A DNA stretch of 64,000 nt from Ascidia mentula. Its lineage: Eukaryota; Chordata; Ascidiacea; Phlebobranchia; Ascidiidae. Positions 30,001 through 45,000 of this stretch are shown here, piece by piece. A program made the position numbers and the translations under genes. Location: the NCBI GenBank assembly GCA_947561715.1, contig OX387199.1:2671001-2735000 (forward strand), written 5' to 3'. Positions within the stretch are counted from its first letter, which is position 1; each line of letters starts with the position of its first letter. The notes beneath the pieces are model-generated. The model saw only the letters and a program-made list of their open reading frames with translations. It did not search any database and was not told the DNA's origin.

Positions 30001-33000
30001 AAAAAACGACCTTTCGTCCTTAGACTGACGAAAAATGACACTTATTTGGAAACAATGCCAAGTGTGCGGTAACAATGCTCCCTGTTTGGAAACAATGGCG
30101 AATGCAAACATGATGCGGTTTTTAGGTCAACGTTAAAAAAAATTTCTGGTTATCACACAGATTTTTACGAAAATATACAGTGGCGTTTGTTCAGCTATAA
30201 AAAAACACACCAAAAATTTTCCCAAAAAAAGGGGGGGGGGTGGTCCGGACCCCTTGGACAACCCCCCTGGATACACCTATGGTAATATATATACCTGGCA
30301 GCATCAGCAACCCATCTAATTTCATTATGCAACTTCGCTAGTTACATTACACTTTTACCTATCCGTTAACAGTTGTATTCACATTTAAATCTACCAATTG
30401 TTTCATACCTGAATCCAGTGCGACTTCCATCTTTGCAAGTCGGAAATGCTGCCACTAAATTTTTTTTTTTATGATTGAGAACACTAACATTCAGCTTGTA
30501 ACATTTTTTTCATTTCAGATGACTTCTTTAAAACTTGGTGGGAACAAAGTTGATGATGAAAGTGCATCTGCTATTGCTTCATGTATTCAGTGGATTAAGA
30601 AACTGTATCTGGGGGGTTGTAGGATGACAAGTGGTGGAATCTGTAAGATTGCAAATTCCATATCACAACTTCGGAAACCAGTAAGTTGTATGCATACACA
30701 AAATTGGTGATCGTTTAGTGACTTCAGAAAACTGTAGCAAACAGCAATGTTTTACAAACATGGAATGCAAGTTACTCTAAGGTTGTGGGTAACAATGTGT
30801 CCCAAATGTAATTTACACACACAGTACTTCTTTGTGACATAACTTTCATTTTAAACTCAATACTGAAGGGTCTTAAGCCAGTACCGGTAATATTTTTTAA
30901 GCTATTGATGTTGTGGTTGTTAGGCAGCAACTTTCATCAGGACTTAAAATAATACATGCAGATAAAGGTACCAATTTTATTTCCAAAACATCATTTGGTA
31001 TTGATAATATGCCTGACAGCATCAGCAACCCATCTAATTTCATTATGCAACTTCGCTAGTTACATTACACTTTTAGCTTTCTCACTGTTGGGTGAAATAT
31101 TATAGCAGTTGTATGCACATTTAAATCTACGAATTACTTCATACCTGGGGCGATTGAATCCAGTGCCTCTTCCATCTTTGCCAGTCGGGGATGTTGTCAC
31201 TGAAAACTTTTTTTTGTCATGAATGAGAACACCAACATTTAGCTTGTAAACATAATTTCATTTCAGATGACGTCTTTGAAACTTGATGGGAACTCGGTTG
31301 ATGATGAAAGTGCATCTGCTATTGCTTCATGTATTCAGTGGATTGAGAATCTGTCTCTGCCATATTGCTGGATGACAAGTAATGGAATGTGTAAGATTGT
31401 GAATTCCATATCACAACTTCAGAAACCAGTAAGTTGTTTGTTAGATGAGTGGTTCCATATGTATGTTTCAATATCTGTTTGAGATGTTTTCCACACATCA
31501 ATTATTTTAGGATTGTTTAAATCCAGTAAGCATTGTATTGTGCTAAACTCGATTTCAGATCTGCAAAATCTAAGTTTATATTGATTAGGCATATTTTTTG
31601 GTATATAGAGATACTCCACAAACTAAAAAGGAGCAAGCAGCAAGCGGCTGCAAAGCTGTGAATTGCCGACTTCTGAACTAAACTATATGAATTTTTAATC
31701 TTATGTTTATTATATTACTGATTAAATTGAGTTGTTATTTTTTGCATGGGAACAATTGGTTGCTGGAATTTATTTTGAAAAGTGTTCCTATAAGTTTTTT
31801 ATGATCCTTTTTTAAAAAAAATATTTAAAGATGTTTTTGGCTTTTAAAATGCATGTGACATGGAAAAATCAAACATGTTAATAATTAAACTATGAGATGT
31901 TCAAAATTAGCTTGATATGGTGACTGGTTTCTGAGATACAGCTAATTAAACTTGCATTTTTAATGAAATCGTGCAAAAGCGAGATTATGGTTCTGTGAGG
32001 TCATAGAAGGCGCTTTGGTTGTGCGAATGCTGGCAGCAAGCCTTATGAGTAGGAATGGAAAACATTGTAATACTGGTTTAGTGTAGTTTTGCATTAAATA
32101 AGGGACAAAAAGCGAACAAGTGCAACAAACGGATATTGATGTGATTTTGAGTGCAGACAGATGGCCGCTGTTTCGACCTATTATGTCTTATTTAGTTTTA
32201 CAATAATAAAATAGTTACTGGGACAGGGTGTTTTGTTGTTACAGCATTTATGATCTCTAACGTGATACATGAACTTTTGAAAAGACGACAGAGACAAACC
32301 ATCAATTTAGCAATGTCGTTTTGTCCACTCACAGCAAAATATAGAAGTAGGGTTATTGAATTTTAGGGCTGGCAAAGACTGCCAGGAAAGGCCGACCAAA
32401 TTAGCTGTTTATGCAACACAACACTGTTATTCTGTCATAATACCACTTTTTGCCTGGCAGTAGCGTTGCCTATGAGTTCGAGTCGTAAATGATTTATTTA
32501 ATTGCCACAATCAACCACTAATATATTTTTCGAAATATAATTCGTAACTAGAAATGTTGGAATAATCAAATTTAAGTCAAAACAAAGGTGAGGTTAAAGT
32601 TACCCAAAAATGACGTCATGTAATGTCACTGAGCAAAGAAACACTCCATCCTGTCTTATCGAAGTGCAGAGTAATGTCGTTTCTGCTATACCCTTTGGTC
32701 TTCTGATAATTAGGGACAAATAATCCTTTGGTTTGTGACGTAACAGTGAAATATTTTTGTGTGATGAAAAACCCTGTCCTGACCTTTGAGGCAACGTATT
32801 CTGTGGATTCTCCTATGTTTGGAACTATTTAATATCTGCAATATAAGGTGCCTTCTCCTATCTAAACCATGTATTTTTTCGACGCATGCGCCTTATGTGA
32901 TGTCATTTCCGCCGCAGCGCAAAAGGTTATGATTTTTGGTCGCCATTACTTTTCGTGCAGTTTTCTACATTTTTCAGTTGACGTAGAACCGTAAAACTTT

Positions 33001-36000
33001 GGATATATCTTTGTTGTAGATGTACTTTTAGTTTTACGCAAAGTTGCCATGGCCGTGTTATATACACTTTAAAGATTACTTGTGCAAAACCACATATTTT
33101 AATCATTAAAGATGGAATCTTTGGATATCAGTGGAACTCTGTTTTCCAAATCTCAATTACCATTGATCATGGATGAAGCTTTCCATAAAAATGTTAACAA
33201 GCTTTACACGTCCAAGTTTCAAATATCAGAGGAGGGCATCCGTAAGATTGGAAAATGTGATCTTATTCCTTGCATTACAAAGGTTACCAGCATTTCTTAT
33301 TTTGCCAAGGAACAATTTAAAAACACATTTAGTGAATGAGGGAATGTTACTATTGTAGATGCATTTGCAAAGAAGTACATAAAACATTTTTCAAAAGCTT
33401 GATAGTTTTTCTGTTTTACTTTACATTCTACGTCAGCCATGCTGTTATTTGTCAATTTGTGGTGTTTGACAATGATTAATTTGTTTTTTTCAGACTTCAG
33501 TAAAGAAAGAGGACATAACAACCAAATTTGTTGATTCAGTGTTTGAGGTTTGTAACCGTTGTTTTAATAAACTTGTCTGTAATTCCGGATTGTTTTCATA
33601 TGTCTAAGCCAAATTAACATATGAAACTTGATCCAGTCATCTGTGTTGACAAATGCTTAACAAAACTATTTTTTTGGAAATTTTCATATTTAGTGATTGA
33701 ACCACTTTGTGTAAACTGACATGTTATTACTAGATTGATTTCATCCCAAACCAGCTTACAGTGGATGGTGATGAAGAAGCTTTTGCTTTGTCGTGTGTTT
33801 TAAATTTATTTCCTCCAACACTTGAACTTACTATGGACGAAGTTAATGTGGATTTGATACGAGAAGTGGCTGAAGCAATAAAACAGAAGGTATATTTGCT
33901 GAATTTGTCAAAAAAGGGAATATGGCCTTAACCTTAGCAAAGTGTTGGAAAATGTGGTGACCGATAAATATCTTGAAGTTACACATGAAATTTTTCCTGT
34001 CACGTTGCAGTTGTGTGTGGTAGGAATGTCCCAAATTGACAAAGAATCAAGTTTAGTGGCAATGAATGGGCGCTTGACAAGATAACCCCCTATGGTTTGT
34101 CGGTGAACGTGTCAAGTTTATTATTCATGTGCTTCAGAACTTTTCCACCAAAACGAAAGTGTTTTGACTTTAAACAATGAGAAACTTCATTGGCGCAACC
34201 CGAATATATTTGTGTGTAAAGTGTGACGTTACCAGTAACTTGGCCTGTATCATGCGTGCAAGTATGTTGCTCAGGCTGTGACTGATTACAGACATCTGAA
34301 TTCTGCAAACACACTTTGATAAACTTCCACAAATCAGACACTGAAATTAAAATTTGTTGCAGCCACCATAATTATAATACGGTGTTGATCGGTATTAAGT
34401 TAAATGTTACCCTTTTTCGTCCCCTGTTTTGTTGGTACTGATAGCATTAGTTGTGGTGTGGTATCGTTAAGGATAGTTGGGGTGTTGGAAATTAAGACAA
34501 GTTTTAGTAAATAAAACTAGCAAAAGTATTCATGTTAAACCTATATATATTTGAAGTTACGATAAAACATTCACTAGAAATCAGTCAATAGTTGTACAAT
34601 TGTGCCTTATTTGTATATGAAGTAATTTCCTTTTTTGAAACATTTTTCTTTGTTTCAGATGACGTTGTTAAATCTTGATGGGAACACAGTTGATGATGAA
34701 AGTGCATCTGCTATTGCTTCATGTATTCAGTGGATTGAGAATCTGTCTCTGCGAGGATGTAAGATGACAAGTGGTGGAATTTGTAAGATTGCAAATTCCG
34801 TATCACAACTTAAGAAACCAGTAAGTTATTTATGATATTTGGTTTTGGAAATTTGGGTACAAAATACTTGTGGCATATGATTTTGAGAAGGAATTTCAAA
34901 GTTACTGTTGTATTCGAAAAGAAGCATCTGGCAATAGCACGTACAAATTAAGACTGCACATTGGGTGATGCAATTGTGGTTATATAGGGAATGTGGTTAT
35001 TCACACTCCTATGCAATCAACGTTGGAATGTTTCACAGGATGCGAAAAATGTCACACTTACTGACCACAACAGTTACTAGCTTATTAGTTATCATTGTGG
35101 TTGTGGTAATGCAAGCACATATGTTTTTGACACTAGACTATGTTAATTATCAGTGCAGTAATATATTGTGCAGGCCATGCCCAGCAGTGGACTAGGAAGT
35201 AAGGCAGACCAGAACTAGGCACAACCAAAACTAATCCCAATAGATTCAGAAAGCTTTTCAGACAATGCATTTCTATTGAAATTTTTCATTGAACTGCGTT
35301 TACACGGTTTCTGAGATACAGCTAATCAAACTCGCATTTTTACCGCTGCGAATGAAATCGTGCAAAAGCGAGATTATTGTTCTGTGAGGTCATAGAAGGC
35401 GCTTTGGTTGTGCGAATGCTGGCAGCAAGCCTTATGAGTAGGATTGGAAAACATTGTAATACTGTTTTAGTATAGTTTTGCATTAAATAAGGGACAAAAA
35501 GTGAACAAGTGCAACAAACGGATTTTGATGTTATTTTGAGTGCAGGCAGATGGCCGCTGTTTCGACCTATTATATCTTATTTAGTTTTACAATAATAAAA
35601 TAGTTACTGGGGCAGGGTGTTTTGTTGTTACAGCATTTATGATCTCTAACAGGATACATGAACTTTTGAAAAGACGACAGAGACAAACCATCAATTTAGC
35701 ATTGTCGTTTTGTCCACTCACAGCAAAAGATAGAAGTAGGGTCATTGAATTTTAGGGCTGGCAAAGACTGCCAGGAAAGGCCGACCAAATTAGCTGTTTA
35801 TGCAACACAACACTGTTATTGTGTCATAATACCACTTTTTGCCTGGCAGTAGCGTTGCCTATGAGTTCGAGTCGTAAATGATTTATTTAATTGCCACAAT
35901 CAACCACTAATATATTTTTCGAAATATAATTCGTAACTAGAAATGTTGGAATAATCAAATTTAAGTCAAAACAAAGGTGAGGTTAAAGTTACCCAAAAAT

Positions 36001-39000
36001 GACGTCATGTAATGTCACTGAGCAAAGAAACACTCCATCCTGTCTTATCGAAGTGCAGAGTAATGTCGTTTCTGCTATACCCTTTGGTCTTCTGATAATT
36101 AGGAACAAATAATCCTTTGGTTTGTGACGTAACAGTGAAATATTTTTGTGTGATGAAAAACCCTGTCCTGACCTTTGAGGCAACGTATTCTGTGGATTCT
36201 CCTATGTTTGGAACTATTTAATATCTGCAATATAAGGTGCCTTCTCCTATCTAAACCATGTATTTTTTCGACGCATGCGCCTTATGTGATGTCATTTCCG
36301 CCGCAGCGCAAAAGGTTATGATTTTTGGTCGCCATTACTTTTCGTGCAGTTTTCTACATTTTTCAGTTGACGTAGAACCGTAAAACTTTGGATATATCTT
36401 TGTTGTAGATGTACTTTTAGTTTTACGCAAAGTTGCCATGGCCGTGTTATATACACTTTAAAGATTACTTGTGCAAAACCACATATTTTAATCATTAAAG
36501 ATGGAATCTTTGGATATCAGTGGAACTCTGTTTTCCAAATCTCAATTACCATTGATCATGGATGAAGCTTTCCATAAAAATGTTAACAAGCTTTACACGT
36601 CCAAGTTTCAAATATCAGAGGAGGGCATCCGTAAGATTGGAAAATGTGATCTTATTCCTTGCATTTCAAAGGTTACCAGCATTTAATATTTTGCCAAGGA
36701 ACAATTTAAAAACACATTTAGTGAATGAGGGAATGTTACTATTGTAGATGCATTTGCAAAGAAGTACATAAAACATTTTTCAAAAGCTTGATAGTTTTTC
36801 TGTTTTACTTTACATTCTACGTCAGCCATGCTGTTATTTGTCAATTTGTGGTGTTTGACAATGATTAATTTGTTTTTTTCAGACTTCAGTAAAGAAAGAG
36901 GACATAACAACCAAATTTGTTGATTCAGTGTTTGAGGTTTGTAACCGTTGTTTTAATAAACTTGTCTGTAATTCCGGATTGTTTTCATATGTCTAAGCCA
37001 AATTAACATATGAAACTTGATCCAGTCATCTGTGTTGACAAATGCTTAACAAAACTATTTTTTTGGAAATTTTCATATTTAGTGATTGAACCACTTTGTG
37101 TAAACTGACATGTTATTACTAGATTGATTTCATCCCAAACCAGCTTACAGTGGATGGTGATGAAGAAGCTTTTGCTTTGTCGTGTGTTTTAAATTTATTT
37201 CCTCCAACACTTGAACTTACTATGGACGAAGTTAATGTGGATTTGATACGAGAAGTGGCTGAAGCAATAAAACAGAAGGTATATTTGCTGAATTTGTCAA
37301 AAAAGGGAATATGGCCTTAACCTTAGCAAAGTGTTGGAAAATGTGGTGACCGATAAATATCTTGAAGTTACACATGAAATTTTTCCTGTCACGTTGCAGT
37401 TGTGTGTGGTAGGAATGTCCCAAATTGACAAAGAATCAAGTTTAGTGGCAATGAATGGGCGCTTGACAAGATAACCCCCTATGGTTTGTCGGTGAACGTG
37501 TCAAGTTTATTATTCTTGTGCTTCAGAACTTTTCCACCAAAACGAAAGTGTTTTGACTTTAAACAATGAGAAACTTCATTGGCGCAACCCGAATATATTT
37601 GTGTGTAAAGTGTGACGTTACCAGTAGCTTGGCCTGTATCATGCGTGCAAGTATGTTGCTCAGGCTGTGACTGATTACAGACATCTGAATTCTGCAAACA
37701 CACTTTGATAAACTTCCACAAATCAGACACTGAAATTAAAATTTGTTGCAGCCACCATAATTATAATACGGTGTTGATCGGTATTAAGTTAAATGTTACC
37801 CTTTTTCGTCCCCTGTTTTGTTGGTACTGATAGCATTAGTTGTGGTGTGGTATCGTTAAGGATAGTTGGGGTGTTGGAAATTAAGACAAGTTTTAGTAAA
37901 TAAAACTAGCAAAAGTATTCATGTTAAACCTATATATATTTGAAGTTACGATAAAACATTCACTAGAAATCAGTCAATAGTTGTACAATTGTGCCTTATT
38001 TGTATATGAAGTAATTTCCTTTTTTGAAACATTTTTCTTTGTTTCAGATGACGTTGTTAAATCTTGATGGGAACACAGTTGATGATGAAAGTGCATCTGC
38101 TATTGCTTCATGTATTCAGTGGATTGAGAATCTGTCTCTGCGAGGATGTAAGATGACAAGTGGTGGAATTTGTAAGATTGCAAATTCCGTATCACAACTT
38201 AAGAAACCAGTAAGTTATTTATGATATTTGGTTTTGGATATTTGGGTACAAAATACTTGTGGCATATGATTTTGAGAAGGAATTTCAAAGTTACTGTTGT
38301 ATTCGAAAAGAAGCATCTGGCAATAGCACGTACAAATTAAGACTGCACATTGGGTGATGCAATTGTGGTTATATAGGGAATGTGGTTAATCACACTCCTA
38401 TGCAATCAACGTTGGAATGTTTCACAGGATGCGAATAATGTCACACTTACTGACCACAACAGTTACTAGCTTATTAGTTATCATTGTGGTTGTGGTAATG
38501 CAAGCACATATGTTTTTGACACTAGACTATGTTAATTATCAGTGCAGTAATATATTGTGCAGGCCATGCCCAGCAGTGGACTAGGAAGTAAGGCAGACCA
38601 GAACTAGGCACAACCAAAACTAATCCCAATAGATTCAGAAAGCTTTTCAGACAATGCATTTCTATTGAAATTTTTCATTGAACTGCGTTTACACGGTTTC
38701 TGAGATACAGCTAATCAAACTCGCATTTTTACCGCTGCGAATGAAATCGTGCAAAAGCGAGATTATTGTTCTGTGAGGTCATAGAAGGCGCTTTGGTTGT
38801 GCGAATGCTGGCAGCAAGCCTTATGAGTAGGATTGGAAAACATTGTAATACTGTTTTAGTATAGTTTTGCATTAAATAAGGGACAAAAAGTGAACAAGTG
38901 CAACAAACGGATTTTAATGTTATTTTGAGTGCAGGCAGATGGCCGCTGTTTCGACCTATTATATCTTATTTAGTTTTACAATAATAAAATAGTTACTGGG

Positions 39001-42000
39001 GCAGGGTGTTTTGTTGTTACAGCATTTATGATCTCTAACAGGATACATGAACTTTTGAAAAGACGACAGAGACAAACCATCAATTTAGCATTGTCGTTTT
39101 GTCCACTCACAGCAAAATATAGAAGTAGGGTCATTGAATTTTAGGGCTGGCAAAGACTGCCAGGAAAGGCCGACCAAATTAGCTGTTTATGCAACACAAC
39201 ACTGTTATTGTGTCATAATACCACTTTTTGCCTGGCAGTAGCGTTGCCTATGAGTTCGAGTCGTAAATGATTTATTTAATTGCCACAATCAACCACTAAT
39301 ATATTTTTCGAAATATAATTCGTAACTAGAAATGTTGGAATAATCAAATTTAAGTCAAAACAAAGGTGAGGTTAAAGTTACCCAAAAATGACGTCATGTA
39401 ATGTCACTGAGCAAAGAAACACTCCATCCTGTCTTATCGAAGTGCAGAGTAATGTCGTTTCTGCTATACCCTTTGGTCTTCTGATAATTAGGAACAAATA
39501 ATCCTTTGGTTTGTGACGTAACAGTGAAATATTTTTGTGTGATGAAAAACCCTGTCCTGACCTTTGAGGCAACGTATTCTGTGGATTCTCCTATGTTTGG
39601 AACTATTTAATATCTGCAATATAAGGTGCCTTCTCCTATCTAAACCATGTATTTTTTCGACGCATGCGCCTTATGTGATGTCATTTCCGCCGCAGCGCAA
39701 AAGGTTATGATTTTTGGTCGCCATTACTTTTCGTGCAGTTTTCTACATTTTTCAGTTGACGTAGAACCGTAAAACTTTGGATATATCTTTGTTGTAGATC
39801 TACTTTTAGTTTTACGCTAAGTTGCCATGGCCGTGTTATATACACTTTAAAGATTACTTGTGCAAAACCACATATTTTAATCATTACAGATGGAATCTTT
39901 GGATATCAGTGGAACTCTGTTTTCCAAATCTCTATTACCATTGATCATGGATGAAGCTTTCCACAAAAATGTTAACAAGCTTTACACGTCCAAGTTTCAA
40001 ATATCAGAGGAGGGCATCCGTAAGATTGGAAAATGTGATCTTATTCCTTGCATTTCAAAGGTTACCAGCATTTCTTATTTTGCCAAGGAACAATTTAAAA
40101 GCACATTTAGTGAATGAGGGAATGTTACTATTGTAGATGCATTTGCAAAGAAGTACAAAAAACATTTTTCAAAAGCTTGATAGTTTTTCTGTTTTACTTT
40201 ACATTCTACGTCAGCCATGCTGTTGTTTGTCAATTTGTGGTGTTTGACAATGATTAATTTGTTTTTTTCAGACTTCAGTAAAGAAAGAGGACATAACAAC
40301 CAAATTTGTTGATTCAGTGTTTGAGGTTTGTAACCGTTGTTTTAATAAACTTGTCTGTAATTCCGGATTGTTTTCATATGTCTAAGCCAAATTAACATAT
40401 GAAACTTGATCCAGTCATCTGTGTTGACAAATGCTTAACAAAACTATTTTTTTGGAAATTTTCATATTTAGTGATTGAACCACTTTGTGTAAACTGACAT
40501 GTTATTACTAGATTGATTTCATCCCAAACCAGCTTACAGTGGATGGTGATGAAGAAGCTTTTGCTTTGTCATGTGTCTTGCATTTATTTCCTCCAACACT
40601 TGAACTTACTATGGACGAAGTTAATGTGGATTTGATACGAGAAGTGGCTGAAGCAATAAAACAGAAGGTATATTTGCTGAATTTGTCAAAAAAGGGAATA
40701 TGGCCTTAACCTTAGCAAAGTGTTGGAAAATGTGGTGACCGATAAATATCTTGAAGTTACACATGAAATTTTTCCTGTCACGTTGCAGTTGTGTGTGGTA
40801 GGAATGTCCCAAATTGACAAAGAATCAAGTTTAGTGGCAATGAATGGGCGCTTGACAAGATAACCCCCTATGGTTTGTCGGTGAACGTGTCAAGTTTATT
40901 ATTCATGTGCTTCAGAACTTTTCCACCAAAACGAAAGTGTTTTGACTTTAAACAATGAGAAACTTAATTGGCGCAACCCGAATATATTTGTGTGTAAAGT
41001 GTGACGTTACCAGTAGCTTGGCCTGTATCATGCGTGCAAGTATGTTGCTCAGGCTGTGACTGATTACAGACATCTGAATTCTGCAAACACACTTTGATAA
41101 ACTTCCACAAATCAGACACTGAAATTAAAATTTGTTGCAGCCACCATAATTATAATACGGTGTTGATTGGTATTAAGTTAAAAGTTACCCTTTTTCGTCC
41201 CCTGTTTTGTTGGTACTGATAGCATTAGTTGTGGTGTGGTATCGTTAAGGATAGTTGGGGTGTTGGAAATTAAGACAAGTTTTAGTAAATAAAACTAGCA
41301 AAAGTATTCATGTTAAACCTATATATATTTGAAGTTACGATAAAACATTCACTAGAAATCAGTCAATAGTTGTACTATTGTGCCTTATTTGTATATGAAG
41401 TAATTTCCTTTTTTGAAACATTTTTCTTTGTTTCAGATGACGTCGTTAAATCTTGATGGGAACACAGTTAATGATGAAAGTGCATCTGCTATTGCTTCAT
41501 GTATTCAGTGGATTGAGAATCTGTCTCTGCGGGGTTGTAAGATGACAAGTGGTGGAATCTGTAAGATTGCAAATTCTGTATCACAACTTAAGAAACCAGT
41601 AAGTTATTTATGATATTTGGTTTTGGATATTTGGGTACAAAATACTTGTGGCATATGATTTTGAGAAGGAATTTTAAAGTTACTGTTGTATTCGAAAAGA
41701 AGCATCGGGCAATAGCACGTACAAATTAAGACTGCACATTGGGTGATGCAATTGTGGTTATATAGGGAATGTGGTTAATCACACTCCTATGCAATCAACG
41801 TTGGAATGTTTCACAGGATGCGAATAATGTCACACTTACTGACCACAACAGTTACTAGGTTATTAGTTATCATTGTGGTTGTGGTAATGCAAGCACATAT
41901 GTTTTTGACACTAGACTATGTTAATTATCAGTGCAGTAATATATTGTGCAGGCCATGCCCAGCAGTGGTCTAGAAAGTAAGGCAGACCAGAACTAGGCAC

Positions 42001-45000
42001 AACCAAAACTAATCCCAATAGATTCAGAAAGCTTTTCAGACAATGCATTTCTATTGAAATTTTTCATTGAACTGCATTTACATTTGTATTTTTGTGTTTT
42101 TTTGGGGGAAAAATAGATTTGTGTTTGCCCTGGCTCTAACATGGTGGAATCATATATTTGTACTTGATTTAAAATTGCTTGTATTGCTTTTTACCTTGAA
42201 TTGTTGTTTCATTTCGATAATACCTCAACAAATATGTTAGTTCATGGTACTGCAACTGTTGCACACAGACACAAATCCAATATTTAAATGAAACACTTTT
42301 TAGCCAATATAATGATACAATAAAAATTTGTGACAAACTTTTGTGTTTGCCTTGAAAAAACAACTAAAAAATGCTTTTTTGATCGATTATAGTCGCGTTT
42401 TGTACAAGCAATCTTATTTAAGGGCGAAATAACCTAAATTTTATATCATGTAAGATATGGATGTTGTGTCACCTTGTTGTTAACTCATAAGTTTGATTTG
42501 AAAATTTAATGTAATAAAATTTAAAACATTGCATTTGTTTTTTGGTTTGGATTTATTGATATTTGGCATTTATCTTGGCAGATGCAAAGACTAAAAGTCA
42601 GCGATAACCCATTTGGAGATGAGGGAGCTAAGATTTTAGCTACTTGTTTGCATCAAGTAGAACAACTTGATGCGAATGGATGTAAAATTACAGGATATGG
42701 AGCAATCAAGTTATCTGAAGCAGTTAACAAAATGCCATATTCGGTAATATTCTTGGAAAATGTGGCGATCTGGACATTTATGCATTCCTAAATCCTTTAT
42801 TAGCGAATTTCTTAAAAATCTTGAATATTGTAATTTTTTAAACCTGATAGTTCAAAACTTTGCCACTATTTGCTGCTTATCTATGTTTTTCTTTAGATGC
42901 AAGCTATTTTCTTGAACAGAAATAAAATTGATGATGTTGGTGCTGAACACTTTGCTAGTTGCTTGCACAATATTGTTGATTATCAACAAACTGCTCAGAA
43001 TTTGTTTCAATCATTGTCTCCTGATGGAAAAAAGTTGATTGAAAACAAACTGAAAGAGTTAAAAAGTCGTGTAAGAAAGTGCTGCAAATTTTAAATAAAA
43101 ATAAATTAAATTTCTCTAAAATTTTTGTCCTGACATGTAATTTATATTCCGTATGTACATGCATAGGATGACTATAAGCTGGTAAATTTTACTTCATCAC
43201 ATGTTGGGAAAAAAGGAGGTAGATTAGAAGTTGGTGGTTGTATTTTGGAAATACCTGAAGGTGCTTTGGATGAACAAGTACTTTTAAAAATGACCTCATA
43301 TTATGGAAAGCGAAGTGAAACAGTAAATACTTGAAATATGTAAGAAACAAGTTTTTTTATTTAAAGTGTTTTTTAGAATCAAATTACTCCTATGCTTAAA
43401 TGTGAACCCAACCATCTAAAGTTTAAAAAAAAAATTTCTATCACTCTACCAACTTCTTTTTTGGTGAAAACACGTCAATTGATTGTGGTAAGTTTTTTTT
43501 TTAATTCAAAATAAGATGTAACCATCGAATACCATTGAATACTGAAGGTAAATGAAAGTGTTGATGGGCTGAAATGGACTGAGTTTGAAACCAATATTTA
43601 TCAAAATACTTACAAACATCAGTTCTACACAACTCATTTTACATGGTAAAAATATTAAGTTTGGCGGTATTTAGGGTTGATTTAATTGTTGATGTTGCAC
43701 AGGTGGGAAGCGCAGTGGCGAAAACTTTTCTATCCCCCAAAAACAAAAAAAGTAAAAGGGGAATGGGAAAAGGAGTCGGGGGATTTATATATTTCAATAT
43801 ATGACTACCATTGTAAAGAATGGGATGCTGCTGAAGGAGGACTGAAGTCAGTGTTGTTACCAGAAACTTTCAAAATAAGGTGAGGATGTCAGTGAGTGCG
43901 TCTTGCAGCTTCTGTTTTTTTATTGTTTCCATTATTTTAGCAAATCTTCATCAAACAAAGATTCTGTCTTGGGGGTTAAATGCCCAGAAGGAATTGAATG
44001 TGATCCACAAACTTGCGATTTGCCTGATTTGTATAATGAACCTATCATGAGAGAACAGATCACACTGAAAAAAACGAGTACAACAGAACATAATGTAAAG
44101 TGTCAAATTTCAATAACCCATGGTGATAAGAAAATATATGGTAAAGGCAATAGAGGGAAAATTCGTAGGGATTTGTTTGCGACAAAGGTAAGTAAAAGAC
44201 TTGTTTGGAGAAAAATTGCTTGTTAAAAAATATTTTTTGAAAAAGATTGAAAGTGCTGCAGAATCCAGACAAGCAGGTAAGTTTAAACACCAGTTTTAAC
44301 AAAAATACTAAATAACATTTTGCTGGGAAAGCAGCAAAGTTAATCTATCTTCTGGACTTACATCAAAGCTTACTTTTGCTAAATCTCATAATAACTGTAC
44401 TTTATTTTGTGAAGGGACTTTTAATATAACGCTACAGAAGCAAAATACCAATTGATTGTATTTTTGCTTCTGTAACAAAAATACATAATGTACACATCGC
44501 AGGGTTGCGTCATAAGGTATTAGCAACATCAGCCACAATTGATGATAGTATTGTTGGTGCTGGATGTGTCACATGATATTTGTGCTTAACATGTTATATT
44601 TATAGGGAAACTATAAATACAGCAATAATATTTGTGTCAAAGTTTTTGTGTTATCTTTTACCTTTAAACTTTGGTTGTAGAAGATCTGGGTTAGGTTTCT
44701 TAACAATCCAAATAACATTTCCAGTTTCACATACAAATCAATCAAGTTATTTGAAATGAAAATGTGTTTAATTGTGGATCAAATTTTCTTCGTTTGTTTA
44801 TTTAAATTAAATAAGAGGTTGAGCAAACTTCAAAAATCCCATGAAAACAAACTCATCAAGCATAATGCCAAACTGCTTTGTTGTTATTACCATCGCCAAA
44901 CTTTTTTTTAAAAAAATTTTTAAACACATTGTTGCTCATTGCAGCACATTGCCTCTAAGTGAACTTACCACTATATGAAATTTAAAAACTTTTTTTAAAG